Part shown: piece by piece, positions 12,601-24,860 of the stretch
Position numbering within the stretch: position 1 is the stretch's first letter
How the letters are laid out: each line of letters starts with the position of its first letter
Assembly (NCBI GenBank): GCA_035582835.1
Contig: JAYKAV010003431.1
Coordinates: 186,001 to 250,000 of the forward strand
Source of the DNA: Phoebastria nigripes
Taxonomy: Eukaryota; Chordata; Aves; Procellariiformes; Diomedeidae
DNA length: 64,000 bases
Direction: 5' to 3'
Program-made: the position numbers and the translations under genes
Notes under the pieces: generated by a model
Databases searched by the model: none
What the model saw: only the letters and a program-made list of their open reading frames with translations
Told to the model about the DNA's origin: nothing

Positions 12601-13369
12601 TACAGAAGAGTTGGGTGGATTTTTCAGAGTCACAAGGCCTACCGTAAAAAATTCCTCATTAATCTTTTACAGCTATAAGTAGCCTGGCGTTAGTAATAGC
12701 TCTACTACTATGGGAAGTTTGGCAGAAAACATTTTTTAAAAGCTTCTGAGAAAGAGAGGATGTCAGGATTTATGTGTGGTGGTGCTGGGAACAGTTGTTT
12801 TCAGCAAGGGTAAGTTTTCTCAGTTTTCGTTTGGAATAACTGACTGCCACAGATAATAGCAGCTTGCTCTGCTTCCTACTTGTAGTCAACACAGGGTTTT
12901 CTCACACTCCCACCTGACTCTATTTTTTGCACATCAGAGTATTTCATCTGAGCTGTAGGTTGCTCTCTCATTACTCACTTGCATGGATTTCTTTAATTAT
13001 TCACGCTAAGTTTAATCATACACTAAACATAGACAATTCTTCTTTGGAGCTGTATTTCTCTTAAAGACAAGGACAGTAGTCTTTGTAAAAAAGGATGTGT
13101 CTTTTCCAGCGCCTGTGAGTACGAACCCAAATTTGCTAAGGCATCAATCTTTAAAAAAAAAAAAAGAAATCACGCATGTGAAATAGAGAGTCACTAGGAT
13201 TAGTAGCTAGGATGCCACACTGCCAGTACTGCCCCTAACCGGGTGTGGAAGCGGCTTTCTGGGGGGGTTTCCACAGAGGGACCAGGGGCCAGGCTGGGAG
13301 CTTCTCTCCCAAGCTTCCTCTTTAGTTGGAGTGCAGACAGCACAGGGGATTTCAAACCTTTTTGTTGAT
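9656..13369. other. unannotated AT-rich DNA
   Basis: Frames at 9780-10103 (-), 9823-10056 (+) and 12155-12364 (+) show no recognisable product. An N lies at 11414, and short homopolymers (A12 at about 13152, G7 at about 13261) are present. Confidence 0.4.
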
Positions 13370-13670
13370 CACAGAAGACAGGGATAGCAAAGAGAGAAAG
13401 AAACTGATGCTGGATTGCAGTTGAAGGAGGGAGAGGTGCTGTCCTGCTCTACAAAGGTGCAGGAAGAAAGAAAGAGGAGATTGAGAAAAGCCAGGAGAGA
13501 TGAGGTGAAGACTTGTTAGGGCAGGAGATTAGGACAAGAATGAGACACTTAGAGAGTGGCAACTAGGACTATTTAAACTGGGATTAGGAGGCTGGGAAAA
13601 GAGATGAGAAGCAAAACACAGTGAGAAGGGAACAGGAAAAGTCCTTAAGGTTGAGGAGAGGCTGAGCCCA
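13370..13670 (+). repeat. purine-rich (GA-rich) tract
   Basis: About 300 bases are strongly enriched in A and G on the plus strand, with many GAGAAAG, GGAGAGG and AAGAAAG words. It is not a clean tandem repeat. The minus-strand frame at 13584-13772 within it is not convincing. Confidence 0.55.
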
Positions 13671-14599
13671 CAAGAGCCTATCCTCTTCTAAGGTTGAAAT
13701 GCAAATGAGGTTTTCTGAATGTTGTTGCTCCTCTACTCTTGGTAAGTACATAGCTGTGAAACTTGCTGCCACTGTGACTTGTCCCCTTCTAGGACCAGTG
13801 CCCTAGTGACCCAGGCCATGGGCAGTGGCAGTCCTTCAGCTCAAGAAGCAAAGGGTTGAGTGGTGGGTCACTTTCCAGCCCTCCTAACATCAGTGCGATA
13901 CCAAGCAATGGGACCTTTTGCTGTAGGCTGAAAGGGGAGCACGATTCAGTTTACGCCTAAGCAACAAAACAAAAAAGCAGCAGGATAGCTTGGGAAATTA
14001 AGCAAGTACATGCAAGCTTTCCAGAACTGGGTAGAACTGTACCTTCTCCCTCCTTCCTAGTTATATCTCGTATCTTTGGTGGTGCTGTTACATGCCTGAG
14101 GAGCCAGGACCTCCAAGACCTGTGCAAGAGTCCCAAGCCTACCTTGTACCCAGGTGAGTGAATTAGCAGGGCCCAGGCAGCCTGGTTAGCAACAATCTGT
14201 TGGTTAAAATCCTCACGTCCATGCAGACTGTTTTCACTTTCAGCAGAATAGATTTTCCAAAAATGTGCTCATCAGCTCTAATTATCAAGGTTACAAACTG
14301 AATCACTCAAAAGGTAAGAAATGCCAGAATCCATGCTGCCTGGGTAACCTTAATGCTCGCATGCACACCCCCTTGTACATGCACTATGATATAGTCTTTA
14401 ATTATCTGATTGCTTGTTATTTTTTCCCCTGTATCGTTGGAGGCATGGGATGCACCTGCAGCAGGGATGAATCAGAGTTAAGTAATGAAGGTGGTTACTC
14501 TCCTTAGACATCCTGTTTTGGTTGGTGCAAAGATGTGTAGGCTGAAGTAGAGACAGCAGGAAAAGAAAGGGTAAGGCACGAATTATGGCAAAAACGCTG
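13671..14599. other. unannotated DNA, somewhat higher GC
   Basis: A donor-like CCCAG|GTGAGTG occurs at about 14151, but no partner acceptor with a convincing open frame was found upstream. No gene is called. Confidence 0.35.
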
Positions 14600-14690
14600 A
14601 CCAGGAAACCTAATTCTATCCAAGCCTCTGCCACAGGATTCCTCCAAGGTGCTGGTCAAGTCACTTAAGCTAAACTTTGGACAGGTGATC
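14600..14690 (+). repeat. short MIR/L3-like ancient repeat fragment
   Basis: ATTCTATCCAAGCCTCTGCC, then ACAGGATTCCT, then GGTCAAGTCACTTAAGCT matches the order of the old amniote repeat region that reads, in consensus, ...AGCTCTGCCAC...GGGCAAGTCACTTAACCT. Only about 90 bp can be recognised. Confidence 0.45.
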
Positions 14691-17600
14691 CTTTAGGGGA
14701 GACCCAAACTGCTCTGGAAAACAATGCTCTCGGAGGGAGGTGAAGGAGATTTGTGAAGCTGGGGAATACCACCTTTATTTTATGCTTTCTGGGTACCTCA
14801 GAAATCTCTGGGGGAAAAAAACCCCAAACATAGATCCTAAACACTGCTAGGTGGGAACACAAAGTTAATAGAAAAACTGGACCTTCATCTCACTGTACCC
14901 CTGTTCTCCACCTAGACAACATGAATAATAATCATACCCCTCACATGCCAAGGGGCATGAAAACAAATTTTATGTATATCTGAGAAGCATTCAGGCTGTA
15001 AAATAAAAAGCCACAAGGAAATTAATAGTTTTGTCTTCAGAGCAGAGGTTTTGAAGCGAGTGGTAAACAAGGCACAAAGCCAAGAAAAACAATGAGGAAG
15101 TGCCAGATAGCTAAACAGCAAGGTCCTCATTACATGATGACGATCCACACTGTACCCTGGAGGAGGAAGGGATCCCAGGGAAAAATAATAGTATCTTTTT
15201 ATCTGACTGAAGATTGTATCAGAAGACACGGATAGAGAGGCAATGGCAAGTGTTTGATGACACAGTAAATCCAGTTTAAGGTTTCCTAGAGCTGGGAAAT
15301 AAACACAGCACCACGATGAAGATGCTGATTCCGTTTAAAGTCTTTCTGCCAAACCAAAATTTTAACAAATTTTGGGGAAACAAATTGTCACAGATTTTCA
15401 GTTCATACACGCAGGCTTTAGGCCTGCCCAAGTGTTATTCTTTTCCTGAAGGCAACATGGAAACATAGGGCTGACACAAGCTTGGCACTGGATGCTCTGC
15501 CTACTTTAACATTAATGTTATTTTGCCACCACACTTGATTTGGATCCAGTTTGAACTGCGAAGTGTACATATATTGCAATGCTAATGCCTCTGGGGGGGG
15601 AACCTAACACAGGTCCTAAACGTTACCTTGCCTTTGTCTACTTGACTTTGCAACCTTAATAAAGTTTTCAGACCTTTACTCTACTCTTTTCTCTGTTACA
15701 TGGAGGTTTATGTAGAGCTGCTTGCAAGGGTCCCCAGCACACAAGAAGCAAAATTAATGTACTTGCACCAACGTAGTCAGCAGATAGCTTCATTCGCTAC
15801 CTATTAAAAATCATCTATACATACGATTTATATTCTCAAACATAAAGTCAACTTTTTTTATAGTATTTCAATTGTATTACTATTTAGATTTTGTCTGGTG
15901 TCTAAAATAAGTCCATAAGGATAAAAAATTTGCCTTATATAAACCAAATCCATTTTTACCCTAGCTTTAAAAACATTTGTATACTGCAAAATTCCAAAAT
16001 AACTTCATTGTGCTGCAGCTGTAGTTAGGTAATTATTTTTTGTGGTATAAGAAATTTTGAAAAACTTTCAAGATACAATTTTATTATTCTCAGCTGATGG
16101 CTCTTTGGAGACACGGATCTCTTTTTTCTTTTTGCCTGTTGAGAACATCCATTATTCTGAATACTCCATCTGATCAGAAACAACTTGAATGTGTTTTTTT
16201 TCCAGAAATATTAACACATTTTTTTTAATTTTCACTTTTGCAGATAGCCAGACTTAGAACAGTGAAAATCTGAAAACAACATTCATTGTTATTCTTGATC
16301 AAAATCTTCAAAGTTTTCTTTTTGCCAAGTTCAAAATTTTCAACAACAAAAATTCATTTTAAAGCTTCAAATACTTTCTTGTCCTTTCTTTCCTCATTCA
16401 GTATAGAACTGCTCTGTGCCAAAAATGAATTTAATCTCCCCAAAGCCAAAACTTCGAGTCAGTTTTTAACCACATTGCACATTCAAGCCCTGAAACAGCA
16501 AAGACAGAAACAGAACAGCATTTCAGTAGGCAGTTACCATCAGGACGTTGTGGCACACTCTAGTTTGTTGAAAAAATATAATATAATATCAAACTGAGGA
16601 AAAATCTGTTCAGTTCCTTGGCTACATGAATTGCTGGATTAGACAATGCGAGAGGGATGGAGGCTCCTGTAACTTTTCTTGTTGCTTAGGTTGAATCCCC
16701 TTTTACCTGTGAACTGGTAAAAAATTGGATATAATGATCTAAACTTTGTCCTTTTCCCAGCTAACGTAGCACTAATTTTGACTCTGAAATTGAGCCGCTA
16801 GAATGGTCTATCACAAAAGACAAGAAGGCCATTTGATCTTGTTGCAGGACTGTAAAATGTTCTTTAAATGTACATAACTTTAATCTATACCTACTCTATA
16901 GCCATTTTCACTGCCAGTTAGCCAACAGAAGCTTTCACACCAAGAAGAACCAGGCCCAGAGTGTTTTTCTCCAGTAACTTCCAGAGCCTTCAACTGATAA
17001 TGCTGTTACTGACCTATCTGAACATGAAGAGGGTGCTCCCACGGTGGGTGAAGGCTTGCTGCCCCTCCTTGGGGAACAAACCGGGAAGCTCAAGCACTGC
17101 CCAGAAGATTGCCCGTGGCTCCAGGAGACCAAGGAGCAGTGCAGGAGGAGAGAGGCAGTGCTCAGTGTTTGTGCAGGAAAAGTGTGAGCAGGCTGCTCTC
17201 TGAAGAGCAAATGCACGTTCACCTGTGTTCCCGCTGATCCCTTTCCTTCCCCTTTTCTTCTGGGCATGTTGAGCCAAAAAGCAGCAGACAGACCTTTCTT
17301 CTGAAAAAGGTCTTTGCAAATACAGTGATCTGTACAGCAGTTTGTTTCCATTGTGTTGATGATTTCAGTTTAAAACTGTATTTAGTTGAAAAGCAGTTAA
17401 AAGCACTTGACGATGGCACCGTTCAAGATCCTCCCACGACATGTTAGCATCAGTCCTTTTCAGGATGCAGAAGAAAGGACTGTTTTCTCAAATAATTTGG
17501 TTTCCTGCAAAATATTTTCATATATTTGCAGCTAAAAAAGGGTCCCAGTGGAGTAATTCATCAATTTGACACTACTCATACACCTAAAATCAAGCACAAA

Positions 17601-17727
17601 TGTTTTTAGAGTATATAAAATGTAGACTTCATGGAACTCCCTGGCCAAAAAGAGGGGGAAATAGGGCTCTGACAGTGCAATTTAAAGCCTTAAAGTGCTC
17701 AGCACAAGTAATCAAGTTCAAGGCCTG
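14691..17727. other. unannotated DNA
   Basis: The region includes a G8 run at about 15593. Overlapping frames on both strands at 16935-17419 share a locally GC-richer patch but have no domain and conflict with each other. No gene is called. Confidence 0.4.
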
Positions 17728-17810
17728 AACTGGAGGAAGTTGCAGGAAATAAACATAATGGATCTTGCAGTTGGACTAGATGATTGTTATAGGTCCCTTC
17801 CAATTAAAAT
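17728..17810 (+). mobile_element. CR1 LINE 3' end, severely truncated
   Basis: The plus strand carries the avian CR1 3' terminus: GAACTGGAGGAAGTTGCAGG, then CAGTTGGACTAGATGATTG and ATAGGTCCCTTCCAATTAAA, leading straight into the tail repeat. Only about 80 bp remain upstream of the tail. Orientation is opposite to the copy at 538-1084. Confidence 0.85.
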
Positions 17811-17890
17811 ATTCTATTCTATTCTAGTCTATTCTATTCTATTCCATTACGTTACGTTACGTTACGTTACATTACATTACATTACATTAC
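17811..17890 (+). repeat. pentanucleotide microsatellite grown from the CR1 tail
   Basis: Two five-base arrays abut: about seven ATTCT units (17811-17845, with a few substitutions), then nine RTTAC units made of one ATTAC, four GTTAC and four ATTAC (17846-17890). They sit exactly where CR1 normally has ATTCTATG-type octamers, so the microsatellite probably arose from that tail. Confidence 0.9.
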
Positions 17891-18770
17891 ATTCTGTCTT
17901 TCTAACCAGAAAAATCTCCATGGGGAAGATTCACACAGAAATTATCTATCTATCATCTCAGATGTCAGTTAAGTAGCTTTCCTAGTTTACTTTTCATTCT
18001 TTCCTGTTCTCTACTACTGAATTTTATTTGCACATCTTATTATATGCATTAAATTCTTATAATCAAGTGTTAATATGTGCCACAAGTACATATAAAGTGC
18101 TTTTTTCCTCCATTAAGCTTCTGGTTCTGGAAACTCAGCAAGAAAAAAATCAGAACTTCAACAGTTGACTAATTTACTGGCATTAATATTCCTTTGTATA
18201 CATTTGGATTTATACTTTGTGTGTTTCATTTTTTGCTTTGTTGTTTTGCTGTGTTGGCTGGAAGGACTGTGCTAAAATTCACCTGCCACTCAGTTTAATT
18301 TCTTGTGTTTAGGGCTGTACAACGTTCCATGTAAAGCTAATCAATACAAGGATTTATGAAACATCGAAACAGAACAGTCTAAAGGAGGAAATTATAGTCA
18401 GTTCTAGTTATTAAAGATTTCCTATACTAAATTTAGTATAAGAGAATCCTTATACATCTTCTTTTAGGGTATTTGTCAAGTGCATAGACTGAAGAAACAA
18501 TTGTGGTTGGTTCCACTGCAATGTGTCTTTATTTGTTGCTTGCTATTTAATGCTAGCTGGAAGGAAGCAAACCATGTCATGCAGAGGTGAAATACTGATT
18601 CCATTTTAGTCACTAGCAGCTCTTCCATTAATTTCTTCTGAAATTTTACCTGATGTTCAAAACACTGTGCAATGGAAAAAGAAACAGCAAATTTTATAAG
18701 ATGCTAGGATGAAAACATAAATTACTCTGTATCCTTCCTGTATTCAACTGTCTCACATTGCAAGCTAAAT
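17891..18770. other. unannotated DNA with an 18-bp palindrome
   Basis: No gene is seen. A perfect palindrome, TATACTAAATTTAGTATA, lies at 18423-18440. Confidence 0.4.
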
Positions 18771-18840
18771 TACATACACATGTACATATGTATTCATACA
18801 TATATGCATATATATGCATTTATATAAGGTGTATATATAT
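18771..18840. repeat. alternating purine-pyrimidine (TA/CA) tract
   Basis: A degenerate ACATAC, TATATGCA and GTATATAT run of about 70 bp. A shorter similar tract is at 19236-19298. Confidence 0.7.
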
Positions 18841-21800
18841 AACAGGAAAGAGTGAGTGAAAGAGATTTCCTTACATCATTGTCTCATTTAAATGCAGGAT
18901 TTTTAGTTTAATATATTTGTTTCTTTCCTGGATTAACAATACATTTCCTAACCTTCTTTGTTTACCATCAACATGTATCAAAGACTTTTGCCTCTACTTT
19001 CATTCTTTCTCATGACTAATTATAGTGTTTTATAGTGACAGCAAATTTTATGAACATATTGTTTCTCAGAGCACTCTGACTGCCTAAAACTTACCTAGAG
19101 ACTTTCAAACATTTATTTTCAGGAACACTTGAAGATATTCCCTGTTTTGTTTTTTGTCTTGTCGTTGACAGATAAGCAATTACTTTGCTTTTTTAAAAAA
19201 TAAAATTACATGCAGATGATGAATTGTCCATCAACACTATATACATCTATGCACATACATATACACAGATACACATCTTTGTACGCGTACATGTACAAGG
19301 ACCTACACGCATACTCCATGAAGTTTGGTTACCTAATAATATAATAACACTAAACACAGTTATAACAAAACACTCATCTGTCACAATATACACAATCTGT
19401 ATAATTTATAAATCAACATGTAAATAACATTTCAATATAGAAACATGCAGATCTCTTCTAAACACTTAAAACAAGAAAATTGCATGCATATGTAAATACA
19501 AGTCCAGTTACTTGGCTAAGTAAGTTGTCCATTTCTGTAGGCACTGACCTGCAGTTTTTTAGAGCACTTCATTTTTTTGGTCTCTCCAAGTGTAATTTGA
19601 AATCTTGATGAGTTTTGCTCTTGTGAACAATGTCTCAAACCAAAAATTATATTCTAGCTTCTATTGTTTCCCTCACATTTGCCAAATATTTCTCTGGTAC
19701 TTCATGGCACATTTGTAAGCGAGTTGCTACTGAGTCATTCATGATTTAAAATATTTTCTCCTGAGATTCTGGTTTGCAGACTCTCCCACTGCCTCTCGCC
19801 CTTCCTTCACTTACAAACTGTAACATAACCTGCGAAGAGCAAATAATAAGCAATAAAAACCTCATTTCGTTTGGCTATAGACCACCTAGAAAATTAGCTT
19901 ATACAAAAGGCACAGGGCACAAACCATACAATTTCCTTTCAACATGGCAAGAAACAGTTTACAATCTCATTTTTAAAAAAAATATTAAAAACAGTGAGTA
20001 CGATAACAAACCACAAAGAAACAGGAGAACGACGTTTGCTTCAGTTTTTGTTGCCTCTTGTTTCTACCAGACATTGGTCAGCAGGCAAAAGGCAAGATTT
20101 CAAGGGTTCCAGTTCGTTCACTTCAGTACTAGCATTGTTCCTTCAAATGACTCTTTGCTTTACGGGAAGTTTCCTTGGAAACAATTGTCAACTGCATTGT
20201 GGAGTTTAACTTGTACACAAATGACCAAAATAGACATTTTATCACTGCAATTCATATACATCTACAAATGTGATCTACTATTAATTGCATCGAACAGCTT
20301 ATGACAATAAAATATTGACTGTAGCCAAAGCTGGTTTGCTCTTGAAAAGGAGTTATTTTAGGGCTAAGCAACAATATATATGTTTCAGTCCTCATTCAAA
20401 AAAATGTGCAGTTTTTATCTTGTTAGTCTCTATTTTCAAATCTTTATATTTCCCCCTGGGATATGTGATATGGGAACCTGAGATAGGCAAAATAACAATA
20501 AAAAGAAAAAGATGATACATCAGCGAACATTTCCAGAGAGTGAAACTGCAGAATAAGTTGACCGAGATGTGGTGAAATCTGTTTCTGATGACATAAGAAA
20601 TAAGCTGAGAAGTACTTAAAAGCGTTAATAGGGATGAGACCCTGTTTTTGTAGCTGGACAGGATCAGGCTCCTTTTGGGCTCACTCAGTATGTGCTGTAA
20701 GTATTCAATGCCAATATTCAAGACACAATCCTGTAATGTCATTACAAGGTCCCATCACAGTCACTTGCACATTTCCTTTGGCACAGCAGATTTTTTTTTT
20801 GATGGGGGACAGGGTCAACAGTCAAGAAATCCCTGCCCTCTAATAAGACAGCAGGAGAAGAAAAATACTTGCTAAGCACTTCAGCTGTTCTCAGATTCAT
20901 AAAAAATATCATGTTGTGGAGATTATAATGTTTCTTTTTCTTGTTGGTCAGCTGCTAGAAAACCTTTGGGAATTCGCTAGGTAAAAGCTCCAGAAACTCT
21001 GCAGCATTTCCTGCTCTCACCTCAGCAGAATAGCTACAGCAGAACTTCTAGTGCCATATATTCCATCACAGGCAATGTTTCCCATTATGCTGGAGGGCTC
21101 TAGAGGCGGGACGGGAGCAGCAGTCCTCTCCCAAACATTACAACTCATAAAAACAATAAAGGAAGCTCTTCAGATCTTAAGAATGCTGATGGAGAGCACA
21201 AAAAGCAAGACGAAGTAGAGGACAGTGGCAAGACACTGATGCCTCCAAGAAGGGGAAGGAATCTGGGACCAGAGGAGAGAGGGCATCTGGATTATTCGCT
21301 CTGGAAGTTTGGGTTGGACTTAAACTCACGCTCAAACCCGCAGCCCCTGGAAATGAGCACAGCACGTTTCAGTTTGGGCATTACAGTAACAAAATCTCAC
21401 AGTTCTGCTTTTTCTCTAATTTTGCACCCTTCACACTGCGGGAGAGTCTTTTTATCAATCTTAGTCTGTATCCCAACCTTCTTGCGCAAAGGTTAAAAAG
21501 AATGTATTGATTATACTGTGAAGTGTGCCAATGACATTTCTAAGGTTGTGTAGTACAAATCTATAGATAGCTAGGGAGTGTTCATGCTTGATCAAGTTCT
21601 TGTTATTACTGGGAAGCTCAAACCTTAGCAGATGAAAGATGTTTCTCAAATTACCTAGCTCTGTAAAATATTTTTCCTGATTCAGAGCATTTTAACTTCC
21701 CCTTGCTATTAACGTAACACAAATCACAGATGAGTCTACAGAAAAGAACCAGGATGAAATCCTGGTTATGGGAGATCTGTCACCAGCTTCAAAGTGGTCA

Positions 21801-23501
21801 GTATTTCACTTCGGGTTCTTGATATAAACAAGGAATATAAATCTTCATTTGTAAGCAAACATTGATCAAGGTAGTTGTGTCGGATCTGCTCCTGGGCCTT
21901 CTTTCTGCCTGTTTTGCAGCTGCCACGACACCCCTCAAGCTATTCTCCTCTCTGCTTCCGCAATGGGACAAGAAATTCTGGAGCTTAGCACCCTACTGCT
22001 ATCTTACTGTGCATTAGTAGGTCCAGGAAAAGTGGCACCAGTGAAGCTCGGCTTCTCACGGATTCGTGTGCTATGGTCAGATCTCCCAGTGCCTCGCTGT
22101 GGAGGAGCTGTGACTGACACTCTTCGTGCCATTGGGGCATCACAGCGCTTCTCCCCTCCTGGGCAGGTTCTCTGGTTTGACAAGGATTTCGCTGCCTCTG
22201 AAGTTTTTCCCTCAGGTTGACATAAGGAGGTCTCCCCTCTCCCAGCAGTCTATTTTCATGAACTTTTTAGGAATCTTACGAGTGTTAAAACTGCCAGCCA
22301 GCTGAAAATCTGCTTTAAAACTTGTCTGGTCAGATAGATACGTGTACACAGACTGGCAGACACAAACGCTTAAGACTTGCTTCTGTAGAAAGACAAGTTA
22401 AAAAGAATTAGACTTTAAGCACATTTCTGACAGGATTCCTCTGTAGGTATACAGGCTTTAGTCACAAGAGCTCAGAAACTTTCATCAGCCCTATCCACCC
22501 AGGAACTGCTAAGCTCCACACAGTTTTTGTTGCTGTTACAAAAGTCATTCTGGAGCCTACTGACAAAAGGAGAGAAAACATGCAATAACCCTTCAAGGGA
22601 ATAAACAAATCAGCCTTCGAGTCTCAAATGAGTGCTGAGACACAGGTCTCAGGGCTGACACTTGAGCTCCAGACTTTAAAATCTGCTCTGCCCGTGTGTC
22701 AGCCATGGCTGTGAATACCGAAAGGCTAAATGGCTTTCCTGCCGACAGGAATCGTGTATGCCAGAGAGCCATTCAGTTCATGAGTCATTGGCTAAGCAGA
22801 TGTCAGAAAGCATGATATCTAAAGTTGATTTCTGACAGAAATATCAAAAGAGGTGTCTCTAATGCTGAAGTCGCTTCTCAGTGATGGCTTGCTACTGGTT
22901 GATAACCGCTTTCTGCTCTGCATCCATCTATCATGAAAGCTGCTGTGGTACTACCTTGCATCTGTGCTCAGACAAAACTAGACTAGATCCTTTTAAATGA
23001 ACTGTATAAGCTAGTCACCTAGCCAAAACTGACCTTTAGGTTTTGGGCAGAACTAGTGTGCTGAAAGTACCCATATTACTATCCCTTCATCATGGGCTAA
23101 ATGTAAGAGTTTGGAAATATAAAGTATGCTTTATGCGTAGGAGGAGAACTCATGCTTTGAGATTTCTTCCTAGAAGTGATTCTCTCCACAAGGTCCTGAG
23201 CAATTTCTAGCAAAAAACATTACCCTACAAACACAAATTGGCCATATTCCCAGACCCCCATCTCAAAACCTGAAGCATAGAGTCAGGTTCACCAAGGGCC
23301 TGCTATTTATGAGTAGTTCAAGAGACTTTGATCCAGGACAAAAAGATGTCTGCAAGATTTGTGTATAAAGGAAATGCTTTTTCTTCCTGTCTATTCAGAG
23401 GTACATTGAATCTTCTGATCTTTTGTTCTCCATTTTTAATTTTTTTTCTGTCAAATAACTAGGTATTATCTCTGAAATATCTCAATCAGTTCAAGTAATA
23501 A
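18841..23501. other. unannotated DNA
   Basis: The longest open frame of the window lies here (19774-20304, + strand, 176 codons). Its product is low in domain-like character, has no splice or start context, and is judged a chance frame. No RNA gene or interspersed repeat is recognised. Confidence 0.4.
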
Positions 23502-23517
23502 TAGTAGTAGTAGTAGC

Positions 23518-23559
<42 letters not shown>
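23502..23559. repeat. compound trinucleotide microsatellite (TAG)n-(AAT)14
   Basis: Five TAG units (23502-23516) pass through one C into fourteen AAT units (23518-23559). Such a run is likely to vary in length between individuals. Confidence 0.95.
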
Positions 23560-23560
<1 letters not shown>

Positions 23561-23569
23561 CCATGCTTT

Positions 23570-23765
23570 GATATTGTCCCTTTTATTTGGAGATCTTGAA
23601 ACACTTCATACAAAAAGATCATTATTATTAGCTTCCTTTTATCCATTTGGAGACCAAAGCATAGAACATTAAAGTATGTATTTCCAAAATAATACTTTTT
23701 AAAGTAACTTTTCCAAAGCTACTCTGTGGAGCTAAGAATTGAACAAAATTTTCTTTTGTCCTGGT
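23570..23765 (-). repeat. L3/MIR-like ancient repeat remnant
   Basis: Motifs appear in the order known for the minus strand of old amniote repeats: GATCTTGAAACACTTCATAC, then ATCATTATTATTAGCTTCC and TTTTATCCATTTGGAGACCA, AAGCATAGAAC, and a closing GGAGCTAAGAATTGAAC. In consensus these read like ...CATTTTACAGATGG..GAGGCACAGAG...GAACCCAGG. High divergence; boundaries approximate. Confidence 0.55.
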
Positions 23766-24384
23766 TCTCTGTAGCACCCTAATTCCATAAAATATTGACA
23801 AGTTATATGATAAAGCATTCATATATCACATATTCAAATATAGAAGGCAGGAGTAAACAAGCTGAAAGAATTGAGAAATGTTCCTCAGTAAATTCTAGGG
23901 CACATGCTAGGATCCGTGTCAGCTCTACTAGAATGTATTTTCTCCGCTGTTCGCACAAATTTCCGCAGTTTAAGATCTTTTGCACTTCACCACATTCAGA
24001 TTTCTTTTTAAAAATTCACATATTTTTATCTGTTCTATCTGGAATTTAATATTGTGGTGTTTTTCCTCTTTCTGAACTTATCATTTCATCACCTCTCAAA
24101 ATAGCCACACTTGCGGTAGTTATCACTTCATCTTGCAGAATGTGCAAAATGCAGACTTTGGTAGGTCCTTCATCAGCTTATTCCCTATGGTCCAGAATTT
24201 TTTTTTGTTAAAATTGTTTTTATTCAAATAAGTTTATACATTTACCAGTATTCTTCCCAAGCTTCATGACTCTCCCACAGAGACTAAACTTCATACACTT
24301 GATGTTCTTAGAGCTATGTCCTTTCATCTTTCTAGAACAAAGCCATTTTGAAAATCTCTCAGGCTTTTTGTAGCTTTTGGTAAT
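23766..24384. other. unannotated AT-rich DNA
   Basis: No feature is recognised before the retroelement remnant. Confidence 0.4.
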
Positions 24385-24860
24385 AAATCCAGGGGGATTT
24401 TTTTTTCTTCCCAGAGGCTCTCAAAAGGGTTTCAAATTGAATGAGGGTCTCACATGCATTGAACAAACTGTTCCTCCCCTCTCAATTAGGGCTCGCTTTA
24501 CTGAGGCTCAGGCAACATCTGTAGCTTGTTTTAGGGGAATCCCTACTTCTGCACTATGCAGGGCAGCTACTTGGAGTTCAGCTCATATACTCACCAGACA
24601 TTGCTTCAGGATAAGAACTTCTAGATGAGGTCCCCTGGAGTTGTTAATTAGACAAACATTTTATTGCCTGTCTTCTTGTGAGGTAATTGGTAGTTGCCTA
24701 CAGAGGGATCCAGGTGGACCACTGCTGGAGGAAGAGAGATTATCTTATCATAATTAAAGTTCTCTGAGATGCTTTTGGGTAGATAGATCCCATGTTGCCT
24801 TTCCTTCCCCACTGGCGCAGAGTCCTTTAACCAACACTTGTATAGATACACCACCAGGAA
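24385..24860 (+). mobile_element. decayed tyrosine-recombinase (DIRS-like) retroelement 3' piece
   Basis: One open frame here (24377-24628, no ATG start) carries the C-terminal signature of a DIRS-type tyrosine recombinase, the enzyme these retroelements use in place of a DDE integrase. Residues 37-54 (IRARFTEAQATSVACFRG) correspond to the family's R-A-H-x-T-R-A-x-A-T-S block. Residues 61-75 (CRAATWSSAHILTRH) correspond to its C-x-A-A-T-W-S-S-x-x-T-F block just before the nucleophile. The catalytic His and Arg positions now read Arg40 and Glu43, and the nucleophilic Tyr position reads Cys76, so the enzyme is dead. After the stop, a non-coding stretch (about 24745-24840: AAAGTTCTCTGAGATGCTTT, then CTTTCCTTCCCCACTGG and CAGAGTCCTTTAACCAACAC) resembles the 3' region I associate with this family in reptile genomes. 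It is an old fossil; no reverse transcriptase part is visible upstream. Confidence 0.7.

Noticed and set aside
14090..14160. Donor-like CCCAG|GTGAGTG as the end of an exon
   Set aside because: No convincing acceptor or protein-like frame upstream.
16935..17419. Several overlapping frames on both strands, up to 138 codons
   Set aside because: They compete for the same DNA, reflect a locally GC-richer patch with fewer stops, and none has recognisable motifs.
19774..20304. Longest open frame (176 codons, + strand)
   Set aside because: No domain, no splice or promoter context, composition follows the AT-rich background, and a second frame (19994-20209) overlaps it. Length is within chance for 64 kb.
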